Assembly (NCBI RefSeq): GCF_012427705.1
Contig: NZ_CP048602.1
Location: 248,001-312,000, forward strand
Origin: Vreelandella piezotolerans
GTDB lineage: Bacteria > Pseudomonadota > Gammaproteobacteria > Pseudomonadales > Halomonadaceae
DNA length: 64,000 nucleotides
Direction of reading: 5' to 3'
In this document: positions 17,839-27,202 of the stretch, one piece after another
How the letters are laid out: each line of letters starts with the position of its first letter
How positions within the stretch are numbered: the stretch's first letter is position 1
Program-made: the position numbers and the translations under genes
Notes under the pieces: generated by a model
The model's database searches: none
The model's input: the letters and a program-made list of their open reading frames with translations, nothing else
Told to the model about the DNA's origin: nothing

Positions 17839-18882
17839 ATGCTGACGTTTTTCTCCGAAGGTAGCCGCCTGCGCCAAGCGCAAAGCGAGCTGCACGATGG
17901 TGCCTTGGTCACCCCCTTTGAGTGCCCGGAACGCATCGACTTGGTGCTGGCCGCCCTGCGCCAAGCCGCGTTCGATGTCCGCGCGCCTAGCAATTACGGC
18001 TTGGCGCCCGTGCTGGCGGTGCACGATGCCGACTACGTCGCGTTCTTGGAACGCTGCTGGCCGGCGTGGCAAGCGGCGGGCCACGCTGGCGAGGCGATTC
18101 CCAACATTTGGCCCGCCCGAACGATGCGCGGCGACCGTATTCCCCAGTCGGTGAGCGGCCAGTTGGGCTACTACGCTCTGGCCGCCGAAACATCGATTAC
18201 GGCAGGCACCTTTGCCGCGGCTCTGGCGAGTAAGGATACGGCCCTGGCAGCGGTCGATCACACCCTGGCGTCGGGCGATCCGACCTTTGGACTGTGCCGC
18301 CCGCCAGGCCACCACGCGGCGATAGATCAGTTTGGCGGCTACTGCTTTTTCAACAATGCCGGCATCGCCGCCCAACGTGCGCTGGACGCTGGCAAGCGCC
18401 GCGTGGCAATTCTGGATGTGGACTTTCACCACGGTAACGGCACCCAACAGATCTTCTATCGCCGTGACGATGTGCTGTTCGCTTCCCTGCACGGCGATCC
18501 TGACGTGACCTTCCCCTACTTCTCTGGCTACGCCGATGAAACCGGTGAGGGAGCAGGCGACGGCTTCACGATCAATTACCCGTTGCCGCCGGGCACTTCC
18601 GTTGCCACCTGGATGGCCGCGTTGGATGAAGCTTTGGCGCGCATCCATCAAGCGGAGTGCGAGCTGCTGGTGGTGTCGCTGGGCGTGGACATTTTCGAAG
18701 GTGACCCGATCAGTGCCTTTACCTTTCAGCACGCCGACTTCATTGCCCTCGGTCAACGTCTCGCGGCCGCTGGGCTACCCTGCGTATTTCTAATGGAAGG
18801 GGGGTATGCCGTCGAAGATATCGGGATTAACGTGGTGAACGTATTGCAGGGTTTTGAAGAGGTCGCCCAGAGAGTGAAATGA
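17839..18882 (+). CDS. Histone-deacetylase-superfamily amidohydrolase (acetylpolyamine amidohydrolase-like)
   Basis: The 347-aa protein has RPPGHHA (tandem catalytic His), DVDFHHGNGTQQIF (metal ligands and dyad), a glycine-rich GDPDVTFPYFSG segment, and EGGYAVEDIG (C-terminal Tyr). This is the class II-like HDAC fold. In bacteria such enzymes deacetylate acetylpolyamines or other small acetamides. It is cytoplasmic and zinc-dependent. It probably shares a transcript with the GIY-YIG gene. Substrate is inferred from family only. Confidence 0.88.
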   Translation: MLTFFSEGSRLRQAQSELHDGALVTPFECPERIDLVLAALRQAAFDVRAPSNYGLAPVLAVHDADYVAFLERCWPAWQAAGHAGEAIPNIWPARTMRGDRIPQSVSGQLGYYALAAETSITAGTFAAALASKDTALAAVDHTLASGDPTFGLCRPPGHHAAIDQFGGYCFFNNAGIAAQRALDAGKRRVAILDVDFHHGNGTQQIFYRRDDVLFASLHGDPDVTFPYFSGYADETGEGAGDGFTINYPLPPGTSVATWMAALDEALARIHQAECELLVVSLGVDIFEGDPISAFTFQHADFIALGQRLAAAGLPCVFLMEGGYAVEDIGINVVNVLQGFEEVAQRVK

Positions 18883-18992
18883 GGCAGTAAAGTGACAGTT
18901 GCACGAAATTCGGGCAGTCTTATGCCTTTTTGGCCTATGCTATAGGTCGACATCTATTTTGTTAATTTGATCGTTCAAAGTGGGAGCGGCAC

Positions 18993-19349
18993 GTGGCAGT
19001 TTACGGCGGTATTCAGGCACATGAAGTGGAGCGTTGGCTCAATGCCCTCACCAACGCGGCCTACGACCGACGCTGCCCGCTCTCCAAGGTGCACGGCGGT
19101 AATGCCCGTGCACGGACTGCCCGTCAGGATTTACTGCACCTTGCGACCGTGTTTCGCGGCGGCGAGTGTCCCCGGGAAGCCGTGGCCGATGGCCTCAGCC
19201 GCTGGTGCCAGCACTATCTCACGGAAGCGGAGTGGTACGTGTTGGTCGGCGGGCGCAGGCCGCCAGTGCCGCCCAATGAGACGGCATCCATCGATGAACA
19301 AGCCGCTGACGAGGCATTAGCAGTGCTTTACCAGCATCGCGTGGGTTAA
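18993..19349 (+). CDS. Hypothetical protein (118 aa)
   Basis: It starts at GTG 18993 with GGGAG six bases upstream. The soluble, helical protein contains Cys/Arg-rich AYDRRCPLSKVHGGNARART, a segment ECPREAVADGLSRWCQHYLT, and a variable tail. I recognise no family and see no signal peptide. It precedes the FAN1-like gene in the same direction with a 32-bp gap, so it may belong to that repair unit. Confidence 0.55.
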   Translation: MAVYGGIQAHEVERWLNALTNAAYDRRCPLSKVHGGNARARTARQDLLHLATVFRGGECPREAVADGLSRWCQHYLTEAEWYVLVGGRRPPVPPNETASIDEQAADEALAVLYQHRVG

Positions 19350-19381
19350 CCCACGACCGCTTGCACTGTTACAATGGATGA

Positions 19382-21061
19382 ATGAACAGTGCTTCTGCCG
19401 CCCCGGCGACCGCCTCTCTCGATGATCCCTTCTACTACTTAGCGAATTTTCGCTTCGTGGTCGCGTGGGTGCAGGCGCGCCACGGTGATCTACTCAGCGC
19501 CGATGAGCACCACGCGCTCGAGCAGTGGTCGCAGTTGCCACGCGCTTCTCAAGCGCTGCTGGTACGCATGGTGATGCGTAAAGGCGAGCTGTTTCGCTTG
19601 GATAAGCTCAGCTATCCTGAAATTGGCGATACGCATCAGGCGTTGGCGCCACTGTTAGCCCTTGGCTGGGTGAGTGACGCACCGCTGTTAACCATTGAGG
19701 AGTTGTTTCGGCTGCTGCGCTTGAGCGAGCTACGCGACGCCTTGAGAGCCTCTATTCGTTCCGCCGGTCTGGCGTCTAATGCCACTAAAACCGCACTTCA
19801 GACGGCGTTAACGCCGGTACTCACCGATGCACTGCCGCTGCGCCAGTGGTGGCCAGAAGCGTCGACGCGTATCGTGCGACTCAACGTCATGGCGCTATGC
19901 GACCGCCTGCGGCTGATGTTCTTTGGCAACGTGCGCCAAGATTGGGCTGAGTTCGTGCTCACTGAGCTGGGCCTACAGCGTTTTGAACAGGTTCCGCTGA
20001 CCGCAGAGTCTCGCGCGTTTCAGCGCCGGGAAGAGGTGGACACCTACCTCACGCTGCACCGCCTGCGCGAGCGTCTGGAAAATGGCGAATCTCCCGAGCA
20101 GCTGGCTGCAGAGGTGCCCGCCGCCTTTGGTAACCGCTGGCTAGACGCCCGCCGTTCGCGGCTGCTGTTGACCCTGGGCCGCACGGCAGAGCGCAGTGGC
20201 AACGTTGAGCAGGCGTTGTCGCTTTACGCCGAAGCGAATAACAGCGAGGCGCGTATACGTAGGCTGCGCGTACTGGAGCGCATTGGCCGTTACTCGGAAG
20301 CTTATGAACTCGCCCAGGTCGCGCTGGAGCAGGCAGGGGAGGGTGAGGCCCAAGCGCTGAGTCGCTTGCTACCGCGCTTGGCACGCAAGCTGGCGTTGCC
20401 CTCCCCACAGGCCGTCAAGGCGGCCGAGGCGCCGACCTATGTGTTGGAGCTTGCTGGTCCGCAACCAGTAGAACGCGCCGTTGCCGAGCACTTATCCACC
20501 GCCACTGCCCCGGTGTTCTATGTGGAAAATGGACTAATCACCGGGCTGTTTGGTCTGCTGCTCTGGCCTGTGATGTTCAAACCGCTACCGGGCGCGTTTT
20601 TTCATCCGTTCCACAGCGGCCCTGCGGATTTATACCGCGAGGATTTCGTCGTCCAGCGCCAAGCCGAGATCGACGCCTGCTTGGCGCAGTTAGACGACGG
20701 GCGTTACCGCGAGACGATTCGGGCCACCTGGCACGCCAAACAGGGCATTACCTCGCCCTTCGTGCACTGGGGACTCCTGAACGAGCCGCTGCTAACGGCG
20801 GCACTTGACTGTCTGCCCGCTGAACACCTGCGGGCCTGCTTTATCCGCTTGTTGAGTGATCTAAAGCACAACCGAGCGGGCCTGCCCGATCTCATTCAAC
20901 TGATACCCGATGCGCCCGATGGGGAGCTTCGCTATCGCATGATCGAAGTGAAAGGCCCCGGCGACCGGCTACAGGATAACCAGCGCCGCTGGATCGACTT
21001 CTTCTGCCGCCACGACATACCCGTCGAAGTGTGCCACGTGCGCTGGCAGCCCGTGCCATGA
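19382..21061 (+). CDS. FAN1-like VRR-NUC nuclease
   Basis: The 559-aa protein has an N-terminal winged-helix-like region (including YYLANFRFVVAWVQARHGD), a TPR-like helical middle, and a C-terminal VRR-NUC domain: NRAGLPDLIQL, then RMIEVKGPGDRL and NQRRWIDFF, giving the D-(x)n-ExK active site. This layout is that of bacterial FAN1 homologues, structure-specific 5' flap/exonucleases that act on DNA interstrand crosslinks. Its stop overlaps the start of the helicase gene by 4 bp (ATGA), so the two products are probably partners. Confidence 0.87.
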   Translation: MNSASAAPATASLDDPFYYLANFRFVVAWVQARHGDLLSADEHHALEQWSQLPRASQALLVRMVMRKGELFRLDKLSYPEIGDTHQALAPLLALGWVSDAPLLTIEELFRLLRLSELRDALRASIRSAGLASNATKTALQTALTPVLTDALPLRQWWPEASTRIVRLNVMALCDRLRLMFFGNVRQDWAEFVLTELGLQRFEQVPLTAESRAFQRREEVDTYLTLHRLRERLENGESPEQLAAEVPAAFGNRWLDARRSRLLLTLGRTAERSGNVEQALSLYAEANNSEARIRRLRVLERIGRYSEAYELAQVALEQAGEGEAQALSRLLPRLARKLALPSPQAVKAAEAPTYVLELAGPQPVERAVAEHLSTATAPVFYVENGLITGLFGLLLWPVMFKPLPGAFFHPFHSGPADLYREDFVVQRQAEIDACLAQLDDGRYRETIRATWHAKQGITSPFVHWGLLNEPLLTAALDCLPAEHLRACFIRLLSDLKHNRAGLPDLIQLIPDAPDGELRYRMIEVKGPGDRLQDNQRRWIDFFCRHDIPVEVCHVRWQPVP

Positions 21062-23319
21062 GCCGCTATCGGGTGGCGGTGCGCACGCTGTGCGACTTCA
21101 CCGCGCGCGAAGGTGATCTCGACCACCGCTTCACTCCCTCGCCCAGCGCCCAAGCGGGTATCGAGGGGCACGCTCTGGTGGCCAAACGGCGGGAAAACAT
21201 AGCGGGTTACGAGGCCGAACTTCCTCTCTCCGGTGAGTATCAGGGGCTACACGTGTCTGGCCGCGCCGATGGTTTCGATGTGGCGGCCAACTGTGTCGAA
21301 GAGGTCAAGACCCATCGCGGTAGCCTAACGCGCATGGCCGATAACCAGCGGTCGCTCCACTGGGCGCAGGTAAAGATGTACGGGGCGCTGCTTTGCGCGG
21401 AGCGGGATTTGCCGCACATTACGTTGGCGCTGGTATACCTGAATATCGACAGTGGCCAGGAAACGCGGCTGACGCTCGAGGCTAGCAACGAGGAATTATC
21501 AGCGTTTTTTGTCGACCAGTGCCAACGCTTTTTAGCCTGGGCCGAGCAGGAGGCCGCCCACCGTGAGCGTCGCGATGGGTGGCTCACCACGCTGACCTTT
21601 CCTCACGCGGATTTTCGCCCCGGCCAGCGGGCACTGGCCGAGGATGTCTTCAAAGCCGCCAGCACCGGGCGCTGCCTGCTGGCCCAGGCGCCCACTGGTA
21701 TCGGCAAAACCCTGGGCACGCTGTTCCCTATGCTCTCCGCGATGCCCCGTCAGCGGCTCGACCGCATCGCCTTTCTCACCATGAAAACCCCAGGCCGCCG
21801 CTTGGCGTTGGATGCTTTGGCGAGCTTGGATGCTCCCACGCAGCCGCTGCGTGTGCTGGAACTGGTAGCCCGTGAAAAAGCGTGTGAGTACCCGGGTACC
21901 GCCTGCCAGGGCGATACCTGCCCGTTGGCCAGGGGGTTTTACGATCGCTTGTCTGCCGCTCGCCAAGTCGCGGTAGAGAAAAGCTGGCTAGACCGCGAAG
22001 CACTGCGCGAGGTAGCGCTGGCACATCACGTCTGCCCCTACTATTTGGGCCAGGAGCTGGCCCGCTGGGCCGATGTGGTCGTGGGGGATGTCAATCACTG
22101 GTTCGATAGCCATGCGCTTCTGCACGGGCTTGCCCAGGCCAACGACTGGCGGGTGGGCCTACTGGTGGATGAGGCGCATAACCTGGTAGAGCGCGCTCGT
22201 GGCATGTACAGCGCCGCCCTCACCCAGCAGCGCTTGAGCTATCTGCGCCGCCAATCCCCACCCGCCTTAGCCAAGCCGTTGGCCCGAGTGGGCAGGCAGT
22301 GGCAGGCGCTCAACAAAGAGACGGCCGAGCACGCACCAGAGCGCCGCTACCATGTGTTGGAGGCACTGCCCACCAAGCTGGTGGGGGCGCTGCATGCCCT
22401 GGCCGGGGCCATCACGGACTATCTCGTGGAGCATCCCGACGAAGTGAATCAGGCGCTTCAGGAACTGCTGTTCGAAGCACTGGCGTTCTGTCGCTTAGCG
22501 GAATCGTTCGGCGACCACTCGCTGTGCGATTTGGAGATTCAAGGTAAGGGACGTGCGGTGCTTGGGCTGCGCAATGTGATACCGGCGGATTTTCTTGCCC
22601 CCCGTTTTGAGCGTGCCCACTGTGCGGTGCTGTTTTCGGCCACGCTGACGCCTTTTCACTACTACCGGAACCTGCTGGGTCTTCCCGAACAGAGTGTTTG
22701 GCGTGAGGTAGACTCGCCGTTCGTGGCGTGCCAACTAGAGGTGCAGTTACGCACCGACATTTCCACGCGCTATCACCATCGTGTGGCGTCGGTAACGCCC
22801 ATCGTGGCTACCCTGGCAGCGCAGTACCGGCGCACGCCGGGCCACTATTTGGCCTTTTTAAGCAGTTTTGCATACCTAGAACAGGTGATGCGTGCGTTCG
22901 AGTTGGCGCACCCTGAGATTCCGGCTTGGGCGCAAACACGCAGTATGCAGGAACCCGAGCGTGATGCGTTTCTAGCTCGCTTTGCACCGGGTGGGAAAGG
23001 GATTGGCTTTGCCGTATTGGGCGGCGCCTTTGCGGAGGGAATCGATTTGCCCGGTGATCGATTGATTGGTGCCTTTGTGGCGACGCTCGGCTTACCCCCC
23101 TTCAACGACTTCAACGAAGCGCTCAAGGCACGGCTGCAGGCGCGGTTCGGTCAAGGTGATGACTATACCTATCATATCCCCGGTATGATCAAAGTGGTGC
23201 AAGCCGCCGGGCGCGTGATCCGCAGCCCTGAAGATGAGGGGGTTGTGGTGTTAATGGATGATCGCTTCGCTCAGAACAAAGTGCGCGCCTTACTGCCGCG
23301 TTGGTGGCAGTTAAGCTGA
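21058..23319 (+). CDS. XPD/DinG-like Fe-S helicase with N-terminal nuclease-like domain
   Basis: The 753-aa protein starts at the ATGA overlap with FAN1. Residues ~1-180 hold a Cas4/RecB-like segment (SGRADGFDV ... EEVKTHRGS, an Asp and ExK). An SF2 helicase core follows: Walker A APTGIGKT (~211), four cysteines at about 276, 283, 288 and 326 positioned as in XPD Fe-S clusters, DEAH (~371), and C-terminal GGAFAEGIDLPGDRLIG and QAAGRVIRS. It is predicted to unwind damaged DNA 5' to 3'. Coupling to FAN1 suggests a crosslink-repair pair. Confidence 0.88.
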   Translation: MSRYRVAVRTLCDFTAREGDLDHRFTPSPSAQAGIEGHALVAKRRENIAGYEAELPLSGEYQGLHVSGRADGFDVAANCVEEVKTHRGSLTRMADNQRSLHWAQVKMYGALLCAERDLPHITLALVYLNIDSGQETRLTLEASNEELSAFFVDQCQRFLAWAEQEAAHRERRDGWLTTLTFPHADFRPGQRALAEDVFKAASTGRCLLAQAPTGIGKTLGTLFPMLSAMPRQRLDRIAFLTMKTPGRRLALDALASLDAPTQPLRVLELVAREKACEYPGTACQGDTCPLARGFYDRLSAARQVAVEKSWLDREALREVALAHHVCPYYLGQELARWADVVVGDVNHWFDSHALLHGLAQANDWRVGLLVDEAHNLVERARGMYSAALTQQRLSYLRRQSPPALAKPLARVGRQWQALNKETAEHAPERRYHVLEALPTKLVGALHALAGAITDYLVEHPDEVNQALQELLFEALAFCRLAESFGDHSLCDLEIQGKGRAVLGLRNVIPADFLAPRFERAHCAVLFSATLTPFHYYRNLLGLPEQSVWREVDSPFVACQLEVQLRTDISTRYHHRVASVTPIVATLAAQYRRTPGHYLAFLSSFAYLEQVMRAFELAHPEIPAWAQTRSMQEPERDAFLARFAPGGKGIGFAVLGGAFAEGIDLPGDRLIGAFVATLGLPPFNDFNEALKARLQARFGQGDDYTYHIPGMIKVVQAAGRVIRSPEDEGVVVLMDDRFAQNKVRALLPRWWQLS

Positions 23320-23484
23320 TCGTTACCTAAAGCACCATCAGGTTGCCTGATACGCTAATGAGCTAACCTATCATTAAATCGATAGAATATTGTTATTTAT
23401 AATAAACGTGTATTGGGGCGTCGTGTGCGCCCGGCAATAAATATTGATCTATATCAATGTTTCGACACTTTCTCTAGCAATCTC
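23320..23484. other. Intergenic leader before the chemoreceptor promoter
   Basis: AT-rich, no ORF or clear terminator for the helicase gene; a short imperfect hairpin (CATCAGG ... CCTGATA) near 23335-23350 could end transcription weakly. Confidence 0.3.
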
Positions 23485-23511
23485 TAAACGTCCAAGCGGG
23501 AGTGCCGATAA
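23485..23511 (+). promoter_or_regulatory. FliA (sigma-28) promoter
   Basis: TAAA at 23485-23488, a 15-bp spacer, then GCCGATAA at 23504-23511. This is an exact match to the flagellar sigma-28 consensus and lies about 107 bp before the chemoreceptor start, placing it in the late flagellar regulon. Confidence 0.85.
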
Positions 23512-23617
23512 ACACGTTAGTCACCCTATCGTCAGAACGCCCTTCTACTGATAGCAAGACATCTATCTAGGTCGCGCTTGTGGCCTGTTGTTCCGTACTC
23601 ACGTGGAAGACGCTAAC

Positions 23618-25291
23618 GTGCTGAAAAACATATCGATCAAGGCAAGTCTGATCACCATCTTAGGACTCTTCGCGGCTTTTATACTGCTGGTGGCCGGGCT
23701 GGGCTACCTCAGTAGTTCTAAAGCGTCCGACGCACTCGAAGAGCTCAATAGAATCAACGTTAAACAGCTGAACGCGCTTAATCGAGCGCAGGTCAACGTG
23801 GCCGACACCCAGCTGTTTTTCTTGAATCATCTCGATGCCTTGAGCGAAGGAGAGACCGCGCTTGCCAGCGCCCACCTAGAAAAAGCCAATCAAACGCTTC
23901 AGATGGCTAAACAGTATTTCGAAGATTTCTTGGCCGTGCCGAAATCAGCACAGGGCCAACCCTATGCCGATGCTATCGAGGCAGCGTTTACACAGCTCGT
24001 TGCCAATGGTTTGGAGCCGCAATATACCGGACTCGACAATCGTAATGAAGCTGCGTTTCGTGCCGCTAAAACGACCGGCGATCAGCTCAACCTAGCGTAC
24101 ATGGCCGCAAATGAAGCCTTTATCGCCTATGCTCGTCAGCGCGGCCAGAGCCTCATGGATGATTATCAACAGAGCAGAACCATCAATACGTATGTGGAGA
24201 TCGCTGTGCTGCTGTTTGTGGCGCTGTGTATCGCGCTGGTGCTCATGGGCATGATGCGTGTCGTCCTGCGTCCGCTCAAAGAGGCGGGGCAGCATTTCGA
24301 GCGCATTGCGCAAGGCGATCTATCGCACAGCATTGCCGACCGTGGCCGTAACGAAATTGGCCAACTCTTTTCGGCGATGCGACACATGCAAACGGGACTG
24401 TCGCAAACGGTCTCTTCCGTACGTGATAGCAGTGGCTCGATCCACATTGGCGCACGCGAAATTGCCGGGGGTAACGCTGATCTGTCTTCCCGCACTGAGC
24501 AGCAGGCCGCTTCCCTCGAGGAGACCGCTGCCAGCATGGAGCAGCTAACGGCGACGGTGAAGCAAAACTCCGACAATGCGCGTCAAGGCAGTACGTTGGC
24601 AAGCGAAGCGTCGGCGACGGCTGCCCAGGGTGGCGAGGCCGTCGAGCAAGTGGTCGTGACCATGCACGGCATTGCCGACAGCTCCCGAAAAATCAGCGAT
24701 ATCATTGGCGTCATTGACTCTATTGCGTTCCAAACCAATATTTTGGCGCTCAATGCGTCGGTGGAAGCGGCGCGCGCAGGGGAGCAAGGCAGGGGGTTCG
24801 CGGTGGTCGCGACCGAAGTGCGTAATCTTGCCAGCCGCAGTGCCGATGCTGCCAAAGAGATCAGAGCACTGATCGAAACATCGGTAGGGCAGGTGGAGCA
24901 AGGGTCGCAGCTGGTAGAAGGCGCCGGGCAGACCATGGAGGCCATTATGGCGTCCGTGAAGCGCGTCGCCGATATCATGGATGAAATTTCCGCGGCCTCG
25001 ACCGAACAAAGTGACGGCATCGAGCAGGTGAACCAAGCCATCGCACAAATGGATGAAGTCACCCAGCAAAACGCGGCGTTGGTTCAAGAGTCCGCCTCAG
25101 CGGCAGCATCTTTAGAAGAGCAAGCTGCCCATTTGGAGCGCGCAGTCGCTACGTTCAAACTATCGGCCCACGAAGCTCGTCACTCGCTTCCCATCGCGCG
25201 CGCGCCAGCGCAGGCTCCGGCAAAGCCCACCGCTTCACCGGCCAAGAAAAACCGTGCCGATGTGGCCGAACCGGAGTGGGAGGCGTTTTAA
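23618..25291 (+). CDS. Methyl-accepting chemotaxis protein (Tar/Tsr-type)
   Basis: From GTG 23618 (GGAAG eight bases upstream) the protein is 557 aa. It has a first membrane helix (~8-30), a four-helix-bundle-like periplasmic sensor (~35-190), a second helix, HAMP (PLKEAGQHFERIAQGDLSH), and the signalling hairpin tip IAFQTNILALNASVEAARAG with flanking methylation helices rich in Glu/Gln. It ends EPEWEAF, resembling the NWETF-type pentapeptide that tethers CheR and CheB. The ligand is not evident. In-frame codons upstream from 23588 exist but are less likely. Confidence 0.92.
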   Translation: MLKNISIKASLITILGLFAAFILLVAGLGYLSSSKASDALEELNRINVKQLNALNRAQVNVADTQLFFLNHLDALSEGETALASAHLEKANQTLQMAKQYFEDFLAVPKSAQGQPYADAIEAAFTQLVANGLEPQYTGLDNRNEAAFRAAKTTGDQLNLAYMAANEAFIAYARQRGQSLMDDYQQSRTINTYVEIAVLLFVALCIALVLMGMMRVVLRPLKEAGQHFERIAQGDLSHSIADRGRNEIGQLFSAMRHMQTGLSQTVSSVRDSSGSIHIGAREIAGGNADLSSRTEQQAASLEETAASMEQLTATVKQNSDNARQGSTLASEASATAAQGGEAVEQVVVTMHGIADSSRKISDIIGVIDSIAFQTNILALNASVEAARAGEQGRGFAVVATEVRNLASRSADAAKEIRALIETSVGQVEQGSQLVEGAGQTMEAIMASVKRVADIMDEISAASTEQSDGIEQVNQAIAQMDEVTQQNAALVQESASAAASLEEQAAHLERAVATFKLSAHEARHSLPIARAPAQAPAKPTASPAKKNRADVAEPEWEAF

Positions 25292-25340
25292 GCACGCGCC
25301 TGCCGTCCCCCCTATCCGCGTGGCTGGGGGGATGCCAACA

Positions 25341-25378
25341 AAAACGGCCACTTGCTTAGAGAGCGAAGTGGCCGTTTT
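25341..25378. terminator. Bidirectional terminator between chemoreceptor and tRNA-Pro
   Basis: AAAACGGCCACTT pairs with AAGTGGCCGTTTT, giving a T-run on either strand. It serves the plus-strand chemoreceptor and the minus-strand tRNA. Confidence 0.9.
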
Positions 25379-25390
25379 CATTGAATTCTT

Positions 25391-25467
25391 TGGTCGGAAT
25401 AGCAGGATTCGAACCTACGACCTCTGCCTCCCGAAGGCAGCGCTCTACCAAGCTGAGCTATATTCCG
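25391..25467 (-). tRNA. tRNA-Pro (anticodon CGG), CCA encoded
   Basis: The 77-nt minus-strand cloverleaf has acceptor CGGAATA/TATTCCG, D-arm with AGCTCAGCTTGGTAGAGC, anticodon stem-loop CTGCC-TTCGGGA-GGCAG (anticodon CGG) and T-arm GTAGGTTCGAATCCTGC. Discriminator A is followed by an encoded CCA (25391-25393). The C1-G72 pair is typical of proline tRNAs. It reads CCG codons. Confidence 0.97.
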
Positions 25468-25514
25468 AAGGTTGCTAAGACATGCTCAACAACGGGACGA
25501 ATCATACGCAGGGA

Positions 25515-25537
25515 AGGGGCTTTTTTCAAGCCCCTTT
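25515..25537. terminator. Terminator downstream of ispB
   Basis: AAGGGGCTT pairs with AAGCCCCTT around a five-base loop, 35 bp beyond the ispB stop; the T-richness suits both strands. Confidence 0.7.
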
Positions 25538-25571
25538 TGCGTGGTTTGTGCCGCGAGGCCGATCTCGACGG

Positions 25572-26576
25572 TTAGGCTTGGCGGTCGACGGCCAAGCGGG
25601 CAAGCTGCGCCATACTATCGCGGTAGGCGCTGGGGGGTAAGGCGTCGAGCTCTGCTAGCGCTTTGTCCGCCATCTCTTCTGCCCGGGCGCGAGTATATTC
25701 GAGGGCGCCGGTGGCGTGAATGATCGCCAGCACCTCGTCCAGTTGCTCCAGGCCGCCTTTACGGATCACCTGGCGAATCATCTTGGCTTGCTCAGGGGTG
25801 CCACGCTCCATGGCATGAATGAGGGGCAAGGTAGGTTTACCTTCGGCGAGGTCGTCTCCCACGTTCTTACCCATGGCATCAGCGTCGCCCTGGTAATCCA
25901 GCAGGTCGTCGATCAATTGGAAAGCGAGGCCCAGATAGCGGCCGTAGTGCTGCAGGGCGCGCTCTTGCTCGGACGTGGCGTCGGCGAGCACGGCGCCGCT
26001 ATGAGAAGCGGCTTCAAACAGCATCGCGGTTTTGCCTTGTATCGTCTCGAAGTAGTCCGTCTCGGAAATGCTGGGATTACCGATGTTGGTCAACTGCAGC
26101 ACCTCGCCTTCCGCGATGACGCAGGTCGCGCCCGATAGAATCGCCATGATGCGCATGGAACCGACGTCGACCATCATTTGAAACGAGCGGGAGTAGAGAA
26201 AGTCGCCTACCAGGACCGAGGGCGCATTACCCCAGGCGTCGTTGGCGGTTTTTTTGCCTCGACGCATGTGCGACTCATCCACCACGTCGTCATGCAGTAG
26301 CGTCGAGGTATGCATGAACTCGATGAGGGTGGCGAGGGTAATGTGTTTGTCACCCTCATAGCCTAACGCACGTGCCGCCAGCAGGACCAACAGCGGACGC
26401 AGGCGCTTGCCGCCGCTGTCGATGATGTATTGGCCGATGGTTTCGACCAGCGGCACTTTAGAGTTGAGCTGCGCCACGATGGTGCGGTTGACGGCATCAA
26501 AGTCATCCGCCACCACGGCGTGCAGCGGTGAAGGCGAAGGGCTGGCAGGCGAGGTGGGGGAGACGTTGGCTGTCAT
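25572..26576 (-). CDS. ispB: Octaprenyl diphosphate synthase
   Basis: The 334-aa trans-prenyltransferase has the first Asp-rich motif LLHDDVVDESHMRRG and the second FQLIDDLLDYQGDADAMGKN, plus GGKRLRPLLVLL. It adds isopentenyl units to make the ubiquinone side chain. It is divergent from rplU-rpmA, the usual arrangement in gammaproteobacteria, which supports ispB over other polyprenyl synthases. The N-terminal 20 residues are Ser/Pro-rich and probably disordered. Confidence 0.93.
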   Translation of the reverse strand: MTANVSPTSPASPSPSPLHAVVADDFDAVNRTIVAQLNSKVPLVETIGQYIIDSGGKRLRPLLVLLAARALGYEGDKHITLATLIEFMHTSTLLHDDVVDESHMRRGKKTANDAWGNAPSVLVGDFLYSRSFQMMVDVGSMRIMAILSGATCVIAEGEVLQLTNIGNPSISETDYFETIQGKTAMLFEAASHSGAVLADATSEQERALQHYGRYLGLAFQLIDDLLDYQGDADAMGKNVGDDLAEGKPTLPLIHAMERGTPEQAKMIRQVIRKGGLEQLDEVLAIIHATGALEYTRARAEEMADKALAELDALPPSAYRDSMAQLARLAVDRQA

Positions 26577-26693
26577 GGGTTCCGTTCATTGCGGCGGGTA
26601 AAAGGTTGAAGCCATGCTATGGGGCTGCCTGTAAGGCGTCAAGGCATAGCGCGGCGGGGAGGGCGCATGAGCGATTGACAAACCCCAGTGGCC

Positions 26694-26722
26694 TTGTGGT
26701 ATGCAGCGATAGTCGTTATAAT
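26694..26722 (+). promoter_or_regulatory. Sigma-70 promoter of rplU-rpmA
   Basis: TTGTGG (26694-26699) and a perfect TATAAT (26717-26722) are separated by 17 bp, upstream of rplU. A second, perfect -35-like TTGACA at 26675 has no good partner at standard spacing (TATGCA after 19 bp). Confidence 0.75.
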
Positions 26723-26860
26723 CCGCGACCCACTCATCATGCTCCCTGTCAGATGGTTGCCAAAAGGGGCGCCACTCGCAGCAGGTCGATAAGAGCGGAA
26801 GGCGATGAGCGTTGGTTACGCGGGGCGTAACCGGCATTAACGACAAGTCCGGAGAGCGAC

Positions 26861-27172
26861 ATGTACGCAGTTATCAAAAGCGGTGGCAAACAGTACCGCG
26901 TTCAAGAAGGTCAGACCCTCAAACTCGAGAAAATCGAAGTCGCTACCGGCGAAACGATTGAGTTTGATGAAGTGCTGCTGGTTGCAGACGGCGACGACGT
27001 CAACGTTGGCGCTCCGCTGGTAAGCGGTGCCAAGGTGTCCGCCGAAGTCGTTTCCCACGGCCGTGGCGACAAAGTCACCATCATCAAGTTCCGCCGCCGG
27101 AAGCACCACATGAAGCGTCAGGGCCACCGTCAGTGGTTCACTGAAGTCAAAATTACCGGAATTTCTGCGTAA
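26861..27172 (+). CDS. rplU: 50S ribosomal protein L21
   Basis: The 103-aa protein begins [20 protein letters not shown] and contains [20 protein letters not shown], the L21 signature. It binds 23S rRNA in the large subunit. GGAGAG precedes the ATG. First gene of rplU-rpmA, with obgE following. Confidence 0.98.
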   Translation: MYAVIKSGGKQYRVQEGQTLKLEKIEVATGETIEFDEVLLVADGDDVNVGAPLVSGAKVSAEVVSHGRGDKVTIIKFRRRKHHMKRQGHRQWFTEVKITGISA

Positions 27173-27202
27173 GCAGTCACTTCCCTTTAGGAGGATTTTG
27201 CA

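Noticed and set aside
17590..18756. 388-codon minus-strand frame opposite the GIY-YIG and deacetylase genes
   Set aside because: Overlaps two well-supported plus-strand genes completely and shows no family motifs.
25391..25467. tRNA-Pro as the island attachment site
   Set aside because: The island lies 7 kb away and its ends are inside a protein gene; no tRNA fragment is present at either end.
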